Shown: positions 26,736-34,912 of the stretch, piece by piece | How positions within the stretch are numbered: the first letter of the stretch is position 1 | Layout of the letters: each line of letters begins with the position of its first letter | Made by a program: the position numbers and the translations under genes | From: Pseudofrankia saprophytica | Lineage (GTDB): Bacteria > Actinomycetota > Actinomycetes > Frankiales > Frankiaceae | Length of the DNA stretch: 64,000 bases | Reading direction: 5' to 3' | Assembly (NCBI RefSeq): GCF_000235425.2 | Contig: NZ_KI912266.1 | Location: 4,782,787 to 4,846,786 of the forward strand | Notes under the pieces: model-generated | What the model saw: the letters and a program-made list of their open reading frames with translations, nothing else | What the model was told of the DNA's origin: nothing | Databases searched by the model: none

Positions 26736-27386
26736 GTGTCGCAATATAACGAAACGCACTCTAGCGACGGTTCGCCGGCCCGGGCAACACCCGGCGTCGC
26801 CGACCCCTCGCGCGGACGGCCGCGCGATCCCCAGGTCGACGAACGGATCAGGCAGGCCACGCTGGAGCTGCTGAGCGAGAAGGGATTCGCCGACACCACG
26901 ATCGCCGCCGTCGCGCGCCGCGCCGGCGTGGGAGCGCCCGCCATCTACCGCCGCTGGCCCTCGCGGACCGCGATGATCGAGAACGCGATCTTCCCCGGCT
27001 TCGACCGCCTCGTGGTGCGGCCGACCGGCGATCTGCGGCGCGACCTCAAGCGGTACGTGGACGCCTTCGTCGCGACCTTCGACCTGCCGGCGGCCCGGGC
27101 CGCGCTGCCCGCCCTGCTGAGCGTCTACCAGTCGGATCCCGAGAACAACGCGCTCGCCGGGCAGCGGGTCGGCGGCAGCGTCCGCGAGCCGTTCCGCGAG
27201 ATGCTCGCCAAGGCCGTGCCCGACCACCCGCACGCGGACGTCGACAGCGACGACGTCCTCGACATGCTGATCGGCTCGGTGCTGTTCCACCTGTTCATCC
27301 GCCGGTTCTCCGGTCGGGACATGACCAGCGACTACATCGTCGACCTGCTCGCCCGCGCCGTCCTGGCCGGCCGGGACCGACCGTAG
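26736..27386 (+). CDS. TetR-family regulator (paralogue A)
   Basis: Repressor-type protein of 216 residues. The HTH lies at about 45-90 (FADTTIAAVARRAGVGAPAIYRRW). The C-terminal ligand domain has the TetR_C_11-like phrase VRPTGDLRRDLKRYVDAF. GTG 26736 was chosen, giving a 35-residue Pro/Asp-rich leader before GRPRDPQVDE. A later start is possible. It is divergent from the signal-less substrate-binding-fold gene with only 36 bp between starts, so its operator must overlap both translation starts. Clearly homologous to the convergent TetR at 27433-28038: both share IYRRWPSR, IExAxFPG, VRPTGDLRRDL, PAARAAxPxLLxVYQS. Confidence 0.9.
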   Translation: MSQYNETHSSDGSPARATPGVADPSRGRPRDPQVDERIRQATLELLSEKGFADTTIAAVARRAGVGAPAIYRRWPSRTAMIENAIFPGFDRLVVRPTGDLRRDLKRYVDAFVATFDLPAARAALPALLSVYQSDPENNALAGQRVGGSVREPFREMLAKAVPDHPHADVDSDDVLDMLIGSVLFHLFIRRFSGRDMTSDYIVDLLARAVLAGRDRP

Positions 27387-27432
27387 CCGCGGCGGCCCCG
27401 ACTGCTCGAACGGCGGCTCGAGGGCCGAGCGG

Positions 27433-28038
27433 TCAGGAGCGAGCGTCCGCGGTCGCCGGCCGCAGAAGGCGCGCGCAGATGTCGACGAGACGCTCCAGGG
27501 GGCGGTTGCGCTGGGCGACGGTGGGGATCAGGGTTCTCGCCAGGACGCAGCCGAGCAGCGTGTCGAAGACGTCGTCGGGGTCGGCCGCCGGGTCCACACT
27601 GCCGGGTGGCGCCGCCCGGAGGATGTCGAGGAACTGCGGCCGCGCCGAGACCGCGAACCACGTCTCGGCGGCGTTCGCGCGCCCGGCCGACTGATAGACG
27701 GCGAGCAGCCCCGGCACCGCGGCGCGCGCGGCCGGACCCGCCATCGTGGCCGCGTAGGCGCGGATGAACCGGCGCAGGTCGCGGCGCAGGTCGCCGGTCG
27801 GTCGCACCGTGACCGGCGCCAGCCCCGGGAAGACGGCCTGCTCGATGATCTCGATGCGCGACGGCCACCGGCGGTAGATAGCCGACGCGTGGACCGCGGA
27901 GCGCTCGGCGATCGCCTGCACCGTCGTCGCCTCGAACCCCAGCTCCACGAGCAGCTGCCGGGCCGCCTCGAGCACGCGTACATCGATGCTCGCGTCACGG
28001 GGACGCCCCCGACGCCCGTGGGGCCGGTCCGGGGTCAT
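27433..28038 (-). CDS. TetR-family regulator (paralogue B)
   Basis: 201 residues, convergent with its paralogue A and separated by 46 bp. HTH: FEATTVQAIAERSAVHASAIYRRWPSR (about 37-63). The ligand domain shares most landmark phrases with A, so the two derive from an inverted duplication that has since diverged. It lies 111 bp downstream of an LLM oxidoreductase on the same strand. Its own upstream region carries an inverted repeat (28060-28089), suggesting autoregulation. ATG 28036-28038 was chosen. No strong ribosome site is visible. Effector ligand unknown. Confidence 0.9.
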   Translation of the reverse strand: MTPDRPHGRRGRPRDASIDVRVLEAARQLLVELGFEATTVQAIAERSAVHASAIYRRWPSRIEIIEQAVFPGLAPVTVRPTGDLRRDLRRFIRAYAATMAGPAARAAVPGLLAVYQSAGRANAAETWFAVSARPQFLDILRAAPPGSVDPAADPDDVFDTLLGCVLARTLIPTVAQRNRPLERLVDICARLLRPATADARS

Positions 28039-28059
28039 GAACAGATGCTATGGCGGGAA

Positions 28060-28089
28060 CCAATTACGGGAGAAGGTGTTCCGTATTGG
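28060..28089. promoter_or_regulatory. Candidate operator CCAATTACGG-N11-CCGTATTGG
   Basis: The arms CCAAT(T)ACGG and CCGTATTGG are complementary except for one extra T. The repeat lies 22-51 bp upstream of the paralogue-B TetR start, the usual place for an autorepressor site. Confidence 0.45.
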
Positions 28090-28149
28090 TCGGCCGGTCG
28101 ACGCGACGAGCGACGCCTGCGTGCCTGGCCGCGCACCGGAGACCGGCCG

Positions 28150-29133
28150 TCATGCGGGCCGCTGGGCGGCGGGCAGGACCTCCTCGGCCACGGTCTTGAG
28201 ATAGCGCCAGCCGATCTCGGGTGGCAGGCCGCCGACCAGGGGGTGCAGCCGGAGCATGCCGCCGCCACGCACGAGCTCCACGGCCTCGTCGACCGCGAGG
28301 ATCTGGTGGCTGCGCCGCTCCGCCCGCAGCTCCTCGGCGGTCCGCGCGAACGACAGGCTCGCGGTGTCGGTGTTGCCCTCGTTCCAGGCGGCGTAGCTGC
28401 GCACGTCGTGCATCAGGTACGGACCCAGCTCGTCCCACGCCTGGTCGACGTCCTGCGCGACGAACACCGTCGAGGGCTCGTCGGGCGAGTTCAGCATGCA
28501 CATCCCGGGCTCGTGGCCGGCCGCGCGCGCCGCTTCCTCGTAGGCCACGTGCAGTTCCTTGTTGTCGCTCTGGGCCAGGAAGCCGATGCCGTGCCGGCCG
28601 GCCCGGCGGGCGGCCGCGGGGCTGCCGCCGCCCCAGAGGATCGTCGGTCCCCCCGGCGTCAGCGGCGTCGGGGTCACCTGGACGCGGCGGCCCTCGTGCT
28701 CGAAGGCCTCTCCGGTCTTGGCACGCAGCAGGAGCGGCAGCAGCTCGTCGGCCAGCCGGCCGCGCCGGCGGAAGTCCACGCCGTACATCTCGTACTCGCC
28801 GGGCAGGTACCCGATGGCGGCGACGTAGAAGAGCCGCCCGCCGCTGAGGATGTCGAGGACCGCCATCTCCTCCGCGAGCCGGATCGGGTCGTATAACGGC
28901 AGCGGCAGGGCGGCGACGGAGAGCGGGACGACGGAGGTCCGGGCCGCCATGGCGGCGGCGAGGACCAGCGGCGCGGGCAGGTAGCCGTCCGCCGACATGT
29001 GGTGCTCGCAGAGCACCACCGTCACGCAGCCACGGGTCTCGGCCCACGCGGCCATCTCGGTCGCCGCGGCGTACAGGTCCCGCGCGGGCGCCCCCGTCGC
29101 CGGTGCCCGCATGTCGAACCGCATGATGAACAT
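28150..29133 (-). CDS. LLM-class flavin-dependent oxidoreductase
   Basis: Bacterial-luciferase-like TIM barrel, 327 residues. Typical features: CVTVVLCEHHMSADGYLPAP near the N-terminus, PLYDPIRLAEEMAVLDILSGGRLF in the middle, and GGPTILWGGGSPAAARRAGR in the phosphate-binding region. It may oxidise hydrophobic ketones or aldehydes with FMNH2 or F420H2. ATG 29131-29133 has AGGAGG 8 nt upstream. A perfect inverted repeat lies about 100 bp upstream (29230-29256). The TetR gene downstream in the same direction may be its regulator, by proximity. Confidence 0.9.
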   Translation of the reverse strand: MFIMRFDMRAPATGAPARDLYAAATEMAAWAETRGCVTVVLCEHHMSADGYLPAPLVLAAAMAARTSVVPLSVAALPLPLYDPIRLAEEMAVLDILSGGRLFYVAAIGYLPGEYEMYGVDFRRRGRLADELLPLLLRAKTGEAFEHEGRRVQVTPTPLTPGGPTILWGGGSPAAARRAGRHGIGFLAQSDNKELHVAYEEAARAAGHEPGMCMLNSPDEPSTVFVAQDVDQAWDELGPYLMHDVRSYAAWNEGNTDTASLSFARTAEELRAERRSHQILAVDEAVELVRGGGMLRLHPLVGGLPPEIGWRYLKTVAEEVLPAAQRPA

Positions 29134-29229
29134 CGCCGAACCTCCTGCGCCGGGCGACACCTGCCGAGACGGAGACCCGGCCGTCGTGTGTCTCGACCGT
29201 CCGGGTCAGCCACGCGACCGGTACGGCAT

Positions 29230-29256
29230 GATTTCGGGTTGGAACATCCCGAAATC
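29230..29256. promoter_or_regulatory. Perfect inverted repeat GATTTCGGG-N9-CCCGAAATC
   Basis: Nine-bp perfect arms with a 9-nt spacer, 97-123 bp upstream of the LLM start and about 50 bp downstream of the IclR stop. The half-site spacing of about 18 bp (nearly two helical turns) fits a dimeric regulator. Alternatively it could be a weak terminator for IclR transcription, but a 9-nt AT-containing loop and no poly-T make an operator more likely. Confidence 0.5.
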
Positions 29257-29303
29257 GGGTGGGTCTGTCAACCGGGAGCGACACGCGTCGTGCCGCGACG
29301 CAC

Positions 29304-30287
29304 TCAAACCGCGCGCGAGGCCGGCGGACGGCCGTGGGTGGCGGCGGTCAGGGCGTCGGCGGCCGCCCGCACCCGTTCACCGAGCCCGAGGATCTCGGCG
29401 CCCGGGCGCACCGGCATCCCGCCGTGGCCGTCCGCGCACACGAGGCACAGGACGACGACGACCGTGCCTGCGGCGTCGAAGACCGGCGCGTTGACGGCGG
29501 ACGCGCGGTAGCCCGCTGCCGGGTCGATGGTCGCGGGCAGGGTGTCCGCCAGGTCGAACATGCCGCCGATCTCGCTCATCAGCCGTCGCAGCGTCTCGGC
29601 ATGCTCCGCGTGGCGCTGGTCCTCGCCGAGCTCGGCGGCGAGCGTGCCGAGACGTTCCCGCACCCGGTTCTCGACCTCCAGCGCCCAGCCGCGGGCGCGG
29701 ACACCGGCCAGGCCCGGAGCCACCCGGGCCAGCGCGTCCGCCGGCCGGTCCGGGCCGAGGCGCGCCAGCCATCGGTCGACGGCCCCGTCGTCGGCCCAGG
29801 CGACGCAGACCGAGCCGAGCGGCGGCTGGGGCGGTATCCGCTGACCCAGGCGCAGGCCGAAGTAGGTGGTGACCGGCTGCTGGGCCGCGCCGCCGACCGC
29901 GCCGTCCACCACCGGCCGGCCGATCTCCGCGACCAGCAGCTCGTCGTGCTCGCCCGGGATGGCGCCGGCGACCAGCGCGAGACACATCAGGCCGGTCGCC
30001 TCGGCCATCTCCCGCACGACCGGCCGGGCGCTGTCGACCACCGGATGGCCGCGGGCCGCCGCGCGGCCCGTGGCGACGAGCGCGGGGCCCAGCCGGTAGG
30101 TGTGCCGCTGGGGATGGCGCAGCAGCCAGCCGCGGCGGGCCAGGGCAACCACCATCGGATGAACCGTGGCCTTGTTGACGCCGGCCGCCCGGGCGATGTC
30201 GGCCAGCGTGAAGCCGTCGTCGGGGCGCGTGGCCAGCAGGTCCACCAGGTCGATGAGCCGCTCTGTCTGCGGCGAGGGTCTGGTCAT
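29304..30287 (-). CDS. IclR-family transcriptional regulator
   Basis: 327-residue regulator. N-terminal winged HTH: RLIDLVDLLATRPDDGFTLADIARAAGVNKATVH, about residues 8-45. The C-terminal IclR effector-binding domain shows FGLRLGQRIP, GSVCVAW and a terminal AEILGLGERVRAAADAL. IclR proteins usually control adjacent catabolic genes and bind small organic acids. It is divergent from the SDR/ThDP-enzyme/epoxide-hydrolase run starting at 30406, so regulation of that set is likely. ATG 30285-30287 was chosen, at the first residue before the HTH. Longer in-frame frames reach deep into the divergent gene and are not credible. Confidence 0.9.
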   Translation of the reverse strand: MTRPSPQTERLIDLVDLLATRPDDGFTLADIARAAGVNKATVHPMVVALARRGWLLRHPQRHTYRLGPALVATGRAAARGHPVVDSARPVVREMAEATGLMCLALVAGAIPGEHDELLVAEIGRPVVDGAVGGAAQQPVTTYFGLRLGQRIPPQPPLGSVCVAWADDGAVDRWLARLGPDRPADALARVAPGLAGVRARGWALEVENRVRERLGTLAAELGEDQRHAEHAETLRRLMSEIGGMFDLADTLPATIDPAAGYRASAVNAPVFDAAGTVVVVLCLVCADGHGGMPVRPGAEILGLGERVRAAADALTAATHGRPPASRAV

Positions 30288-30405
30288 GGCGTCCCGACGA
30301 TAGCCGGCCAGCATGGCGGCCGTTTGCATAATGCCACCGTTGATTTGGGCACTGCATCCTGCGAGGGTCAGACGACCCCGCCCGCCGCCTACCGAGGAGA
30401 CGCCG

Positions 30406-31302
30406 ATGACCGACGCGGCGCACGACGCCCCTGGCCGCTTACCGGCCGCCGACCGTGTACCGCGGCAGGCGGGCACGGAGCCGACCCCGACGAGAGGCAT
30501 GCCGCCTGGCTGGGTCGGCGTCGTCACCGGGGCGGCGAACGGCATCGGGCGGGCCGTCGCGCGGCGCTTCGTCGCCGAGGGCGGGAAGGTCGTGGGCGGG
30601 GACGTCGACGAGGCGGGCCTCGCCGCGCTCACGGCCGAGCTCGGCCCGGACGCGTTCGCCGCGGCGCGGTGCGACGTGACCGTCGAGGAGGACGTCGCCT
30701 CGCTGATCGGCCTGGCCGGCGCCCGGTTCGGCCGGCTGGACGCCGTGGTCGCCAACGCCGGCGGCGGCTCGTCCGCCGAGATCGCCGACCACGACTTCGC
30801 CGAGTGGCGCCGGGTGGTGGACCTGTGCCTGCACGGGGCGTTCCTCACGGTCAAGCATGGCGCCCGCGCGCTGCGGGACGCGGGCCGCGGCGGCGCGATC
30901 GTCACCCTCGCGAGCCTCAACGCCGTCCAGCCCGGCCGCGGCATGGGCGCCTACTGCGCGGCCAAGGCCGGCGTCGTCGCGCTCACCGAGGTCAGCGCCC
31001 TGGAGCTCGGGCGGCACGGCATCCGGGTCAACGCGGTGGCGCCTGGCCTGGTGCGGACCGCGGCCACGGGCCCGATGTGGAGCGTGCCGGGTCTCGTCGA
31101 GGAGTTCGTCGACAACGCCCCGCTCGGCCGCTTCGCCGAGCCGGACGAGGTCGCCAACCTCGTCTGGTTCCTCGCCTCCGACCAGGCGTCCTACGTCAGC
31201 GGCGGGCTGTACGGCGTCGACGGCGGTGCGCGGACCAGGCGCTACCCGGACATGATCGCCGCGGTCGAGCGGCTCATGACCGCGAGCCCCGCCACCTCCT
31301 GA
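30406..31302 (+). CDS. SDR-family oxidoreductase
   Basis: Classical short-chain dehydrogenase, 298 residues, NAD(P)-dependent oxidation or reduction of an alcohol or ketone. Cofactor motif GVVTGAANGIG, NAG motif VVANAGGG, catalytic Ser in VTLASLNAV and YxxxK in AYCAAKAG are intact. The C-terminal GGLYGVDGGA is the usual SDR end. A 35-residue Pro-rich leader precedes the Rossmann fold. ATG 30406 has GAGGAGA 7 nt upstream. It is first of a plus-strand run with the ThDP enzyme 60 bp later, divergent from an IclR regulator. Confidence 0.92.
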   Translation: MTDAAHDAPGRLPAADRVPRQAGTEPTPTRGMPPGWVGVVTGAANGIGRAVARRFVAEGGKVVGGDVDEAGLAALTAELGPDAFAAARCDVTVEEDVASLIGLAGARFGRLDAVVANAGGGSSAEIADHDFAEWRRVVDLCLHGAFLTVKHGARALRDAGRGGAIVTLASLNAVQPGRGMGAYCAAKAGVVALTEVSALELGRHGIRVNAVAPGLVRTAATGPMWSVPGLVEEFVDNAPLGRFAEPDEVANLVWFLASDQASYVSGGLYGVDGGARTRRYPDMIAAVERLMTASPATS

Positions 31303-31362
31303 CAACCTTCGCCCGGACACGGCCGGCTGGCGCAGGCCAGCGGACAGACAGGAAAGGCACCC

Positions 31363-33093
31363 GTGGGCACGACTACTGGCGGCGAGCTGGTCGCCCGCAC
31401 GCTCGTCGACCTGGGAGTGACGCACGCCTTCGGCGTCCACGGCGGCCATCTCGACCCGTTGCTGACGGCGCTCGACGCCCTCGGCGTCACCCTCGTCGAC
31501 ACCCGGCACGAGGCGGCCGCCGGCAACGCCGCCGAAGGCTACGCCCGGGCGACCGGCGGCCTCGGCGTCGCCTTCGCGACCTCCGGCCCGGGCTTCACCA
31601 ACGCGTACGCGGCGCTGGCGAACGCCTACATCGACCGGATCCCGATCCTGCTGCTCACCAGCTCGCCGCCGCTGCGCGAGGCGGAGCTCAACGTGCTGCA
31701 GGGCGGCCTCGACCAGGTCGCGGCGGCCCGCACGGTCGCGAAGTGGGCGCATCGGGCCACCACCGCGGCGCGCCTGCCCGACCTGGTCGCGCTGGCCGTG
31801 CGGCACGCGACCACCGGGGTGCCGGGGCCGGCCGTGCTCGACATCCCGATCGACGTCATGTACCGGAAGATCGACGAGGCTGTCGCGACCAGGCCGTCAC
31901 TGACGATGCCGACGCCGCCCGCGCCGGCGTCGGCGGCCCTGCGCCGGATGGTGGAGCTGCTGCGCACCGCACGCCGGCCGGTGCTCGTCCTCGGCGGTGG
32001 CGCCGCGCTCAGCCGGGATGTCCGGCCGGCCCTGGAGGCCCTGCTCGACCAGGTGCGCATCCCGGTGGTCACGACGTCGTGGGGGCACGGCCAGATCTCC
32101 CCCGACCATCCGTGCGCGCTGGGCGGGTCGGGGGCGCTCGCCGCGCTGCCGTTCCTCGCCGAGCGCCCGGACCTGTTCGTCCTGCTGGGCGCCCGCCAGG
32201 GCATCACGCTGGGCGCCCGAAGCGGCTCGATGATCGCTCCCGGCACGCCCGTGGTCCACGTCGACGTCGACGGGGTGGAGCCGGGCCGGCTCGGCGAGGT
32301 CGAGCTGTCGGTGGTCGCCGACGTTGGCGAGACGCTGCGCACCCTCGCCCTCGCCGCGGCCGCCGGGGACCTGCCCGACTGGGAGGACTGGAACACCGCC
32401 ACCCGGGCCGCCGTCGGCGCGCATGCGCTGATGTACGCGGACGCCCCGGCCGTCACGCCCAGCGGGCGGCTGCACCCGTACCACGTGGCGCGGGAGCTGA
32501 CCGAGGCGCTGGAGGACGACGCGGTCGTCGTCTACGACGGCGGCGAGACCGCCGGCTGGATCAACTTCTTCGCCCGCGCCCACCGGCCGCGGTCCTGGTT
32601 CGGCCTCGGCATGATGGGCGGGCTCGGCGTCGGCCAGGGCTTCGCCATCGGCGCCCAGTGCGCCCGCCCCGGCGCCCAGGTCGTGCTCGTCACCGGCGAC
32701 GGCGCGGTCGGCTTCCACCTGCAGGAGTTCGACACGATGGCCCGTCACCGGCTCCCGGTGACGACGGTCGTCTACAACAACCTGTCGTGGGGCATGTCCC
32801 TGCACGGCCAGCAGGCCATCTACGGCGAGAAGACGAGCGTCGCCGTCGAACTGCCCGACACCCGCTACGACCTGATCGCGGCGGCCATGGGCCTGTACGC
32901 GGAGCGGGTCGACGACCTCGCGCAGGTGCGGCCGGCGCTGCGGCGGGCCCGCGAGAGCGGCCGGCCCGCCTGCCTCGACGTCGCCATCGCCGCCGACGTC
33001 GTCCACCCGATGATGGCCCCGCTCACCGCCGACCTCCCCGACGGCTCGATCCGCGTCCCCTACTACGAGGCGATCCCCAGCGGCGAGGGGTGA
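31363..33093 (+). CDS. Thiamine-diphosphate enzyme, acetolactate-synthase-like
   Basis: ThDP-dependent C-C lyase or ligase, 576 residues. The N-terminal pyrimidine-binding domain has the activating Glu in DTRHEAAAGNAAEGYAR. The middle domain starts near residue 190, and the C-terminal pyrophosphate domain has VTGDGAVGFHLQEFD and the metal-binding VVYNN. It belongs to the broad acetolactate synthase/benzoylformate decarboxylase family. The residues needed to tell synthase from decarboxylase or 2-hydroxyacyl-CoA lyase are not safely readable here. The absence of an adjacent small regulatory subunit and the presence of SDR and hydrolase neighbours suggest a catabolic enzyme rather than branched-chain amino acid synthesis. 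GTG 31363, GGAAAGG upstream. Confidence 0.88.
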   Translation: MGTTTGGELVARTLVDLGVTHAFGVHGGHLDPLLTALDALGVTLVDTRHEAAAGNAAEGYARATGGLGVAFATSGPGFTNAYAALANAYIDRIPILLLTSSPPLREAELNVLQGGLDQVAAARTVAKWAHRATTAARLPDLVALAVRHATTGVPGPAVLDIPIDVMYRKIDEAVATRPSLTMPTPPAPASAALRRMVELLRTARRPVLVLGGGAALSRDVRPALEALLDQVRIPVVTTSWGHGQISPDHPCALGGSGALAALPFLAERPDLFVLLGARQGITLGARSGSMIAPGTPVVHVDVDGVEPGRLGEVELSVVADVGETLRTLALAAAAGDLPDWEDWNTATRAAVGAHALMYADAPAVTPSGRLHPYHVARELTEALEDDAVVVYDGGETAGWINFFARAHRPRSWFGLGMMGGLGVGQGFAIGAQCARPGAQVVLVTGDGAVGFHLQEFDTMARHRLPVTTVVYNNLSWGMSLHGQQAIYGEKTSVAVELPDTRYDLIAAAMGLYAERVDDLAQVRPALRRARESGRPACLDVAIAADVVHPMMAPLTADLPDGSIRVPYYEAIPSGEG

Positions 33094-33286
33094 GGTCGAA
33101 CACCGGGCGGGCAACGGGTCCGCGGCGTGCGGGGGGGGGCGGTACCCAGGCCAACGGGCCGAGACCAGGGCTCCCGTATGTTCTCGGGTGGCGCTGGCGA
33201 GGGAGGTCCCACCGACCGAACGCAGGTCCGCGCCGCGGACCCGTCGCGAACGGACGGGCGGGGCGAAGCGCGGCGAGGAGACACGG

Positions 33287-34180
33287 ATGACGGACGACCT
33301 CGACGGGTCGGTAGAGCACAAATACGCGACGGTCAACGGCGTCACGCTGCACTACGTCATCGGCGGTGAAGGCCCCACGCTGCTCCTGCTCCACGGCTTT
33401 CCGGACTTCTGGTACACGTGGAAGGCGCAGATCCCGGCGCTGATCGCCGCCGGTTTCCGGGTGGTGGCACCGGACATGCGCGGGTACAACTTGTCGACCA
33501 AGCCCGTCGGCGTCTGGAACTACCAGGCCAGGGTGCTCTGCGACGACATCGACGGGCTGATCGAGCATCTCGGCGAGGACCGCGTCCATCTGGTCGGGCA
33601 CGACTGGGGCGGGCTCGTCGCCTGGTTCTTCGCCATGCGCCATCCGGACCGGCTCCACCGGCTCGCCGTGCTGAACATCCCGCACCCGGAGAGCTTCTTC
33701 GCCGGGCTCCGCACCTGGAGCCAGCTGAAGAAGAGCTGGTACATGTTCTTCTTCTGTCTGCCGATCCTCCCGGAGAAACTACTCGGGGCAAGCGGGCGCA
33801 AGGGCCTGCTGAAGGTCTACGAGACCGAGCCCAACCCGCCCTTCCCGCCCGAGGACATCGACCGGTACCGCGCCGCCTTCAAGGACGACAGCACCCTGAC
33901 CGCGACGATCAACTACTACCGCGCCTTCATCCGCGACGGGAGAGACCTGCGGCGTAACCACATGCGCCCGACGGACGTCCCGACGCTGGTGCTCTTCGGC
34001 GACCGCGACCCCCACCTGCGCAGCGACCTCGCCGACCCGCCGCCCCACCTGGCCCCCAACGCCCGGACGATCCACTACGCCGACGCGGGCCACTGGATCC
34101 AGCACGACCTGCCCGACGAGGTGACCACCCAGCTCGTCGGCTTCTTCGGCGAGAAGGACGGTTCGCCCTCTCGTCCCTGA
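33287..34180 (+). CDS. Alpha/beta hydrolase, epoxide-hydrolase-like
   Basis: 297 residues. Oxyanion-hole motif HGFPDFWYTW and nucleophile elbow VGHDWGG (Asp nucleophile) match epoxide hydrolases or haloalkane dehalogenases, followed by a cap domain rich in Phe/Tyr. The distal Asp lies in LFGDRDPHL and the base His in DAGHWIQHD. An Asp nucleophile with Trp after it is typical of epoxide hydrolases. Tyr residues in the cap (YYRAF) could activate the epoxide. It would open an epoxide to a diol in a degradation route. ATG 33287 follows GAGGAG. A run of nine G in the 193-bp gap upstream has no evident role. Confidence 0.9.
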   Translation: MTDDLDGSVEHKYATVNGVTLHYVIGGEGPTLLLLHGFPDFWYTWKAQIPALIAAGFRVVAPDMRGYNLSTKPVGVWNYQARVLCDDIDGLIEHLGEDRVHLVGHDWGGLVAWFFAMRHPDRLHRLAVLNIPHPESFFAGLRTWSQLKKSWYMFFFCLPILPEKLLGASGRKGLLKVYETEPNPPFPPEDIDRYRAAFKDDSTLTATINYYRAFIRDGRDLRRNHMRPTDVPTLVLFGDRDPHLRSDLADPPPHLAPNARTIHYADAGHWIQHDLPDEVTTQLVGFFGEKDGSPSRP

Positions 34181-34226
34181 CGCCCACCGAGCGGGTTCGC
34201 CCAGCTCCGTACCGGCGACGATGCGG

Positions 34227-34667
34227 CTATCTGTTGTCCGGCTCCAGGACGAAGACGGGGATCTGCCTGCTGGTCTTCTTCTGGTACTCCGCGTAGTCCG
34301 GGTACGCGGCGACAGCCCGGTCCCACCAGACCGCCTTCTCGTCGCCGGTCACCTCGTGGGCCACCATGCTCTGCCGGGTGGGCCCGTCCTGCAGCTCCAC
34401 CTCGGGGTGCGCGCGCACGTTGTAGTACCAGACGGGATGATTCGGAGCGCCGCCGAGCGAGGCCACGACGGCGTAGAGCCCGTCATGCTCGACCCGCATC
34501 AGCGGGCTCTTGCGAATCTTGCCCGACCTCGCGCCGACCGTGGTGAGGATGACGACCGGCCGGCCGTTCAGCATCGTGCCCCGGGTGCCGCCGGAGCTTT
34601 CGTACTCCTCGACCTGCTCGCGCACCCAATCCGAGGGGCTCGGCTCGTAGTCACCGGTGACAGGCAT
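34227..34667 (-). CDS. Deazaflavin (F420)-dependent nitroreductase family protein
   Basis: 146-residue split-barrel protein of the DDN/Rv3547-like family, which uses F420H2 to reduce nitro compounds, quinones or enones. Signature features: [58 protein letters not shown] and a C-terminal [13 protein letters not shown] 34665-34667 was chosen because the family starts just before the [12 protein letters not shown] helix. The ribosome site is weak. It is convergent with the epoxide-hydrolase-like gene (46-bp gap). Quinone protection or xenobiotic reduction are known roles of relatives. Confidence 0.9.
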   Translation of the reverse strand: MPVTGDYEPSPSDWVREQVEEYESSGGTRGTMLNGRPVVILTTVGARSGKIRKSPLMRVEHDGLYAVVASLGGAPNHPVWYYNVRAHPEVELQDGPTRQSMVAHEVTGDEKAVWWDRAVAAYPDYAEYQKKTSRQIPVFVLEPDNR

Positions 34668-34829
34668 GCGCCGATTAAACGCCGCGCCGCGCCGTGGCGC
34701 CCGTCGACCTCGGGCCGGCACCCACCAACGACGCATCCGCCGTCGGCTCGACCGCCAGGGCCGTTGCCTGGCATGGGCATCGCCGGTTGCCAACCTCACC
34801 TGAAGCGGCAACAGCCCGGGCGACGGACG

Positions 34830-34881
34830 ATGATCTGGTGGGATTTTCGGCGTCCTGACTCCGAAAATGCCACCAGATCAT
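34830..34881. repeat. Long hairpin with a third arm copy
   Basis: Arms 34830-34850 and 34861-34881 are complementary at 20 of 21 positions, with a 10-nt loop. A third copy of the outer 12 bases (ATGATCTGGTGG) follows in direct orientation at 34892-34903, just before the SDR stop at 34913. It could terminate SDR transcription (the SDR reads leftwards into it), but the arms are AT-rich compared with neighbouring terminators. The extra direct copy resembles a small mobile-element remnant. Confidence 0.5.
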
Positions 34882-34912
34882 GAGCCGAATCATGATCTGG
34901 TGGAAGGCTCGC

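Noticed and set aside
33128-33137. Poly-G tract as a phase-variation switch
   Set aside because: It lies in the gap between the ThDP-enzyme and epoxide-hydrolase genes, outside any reading frame or clear promoter element. Could be checked for length variation, but nothing supports a function.
29259-33290. A 1343-residue plus-strand open frame over several genes
   Set aside because: It runs antisense to the IclR gene and in the wrong frame of SDR and ThDP-enzyme genes. It is Arg/Gly/Pro-rich without any motif. This is a shadow frame typical of high-GC DNA.
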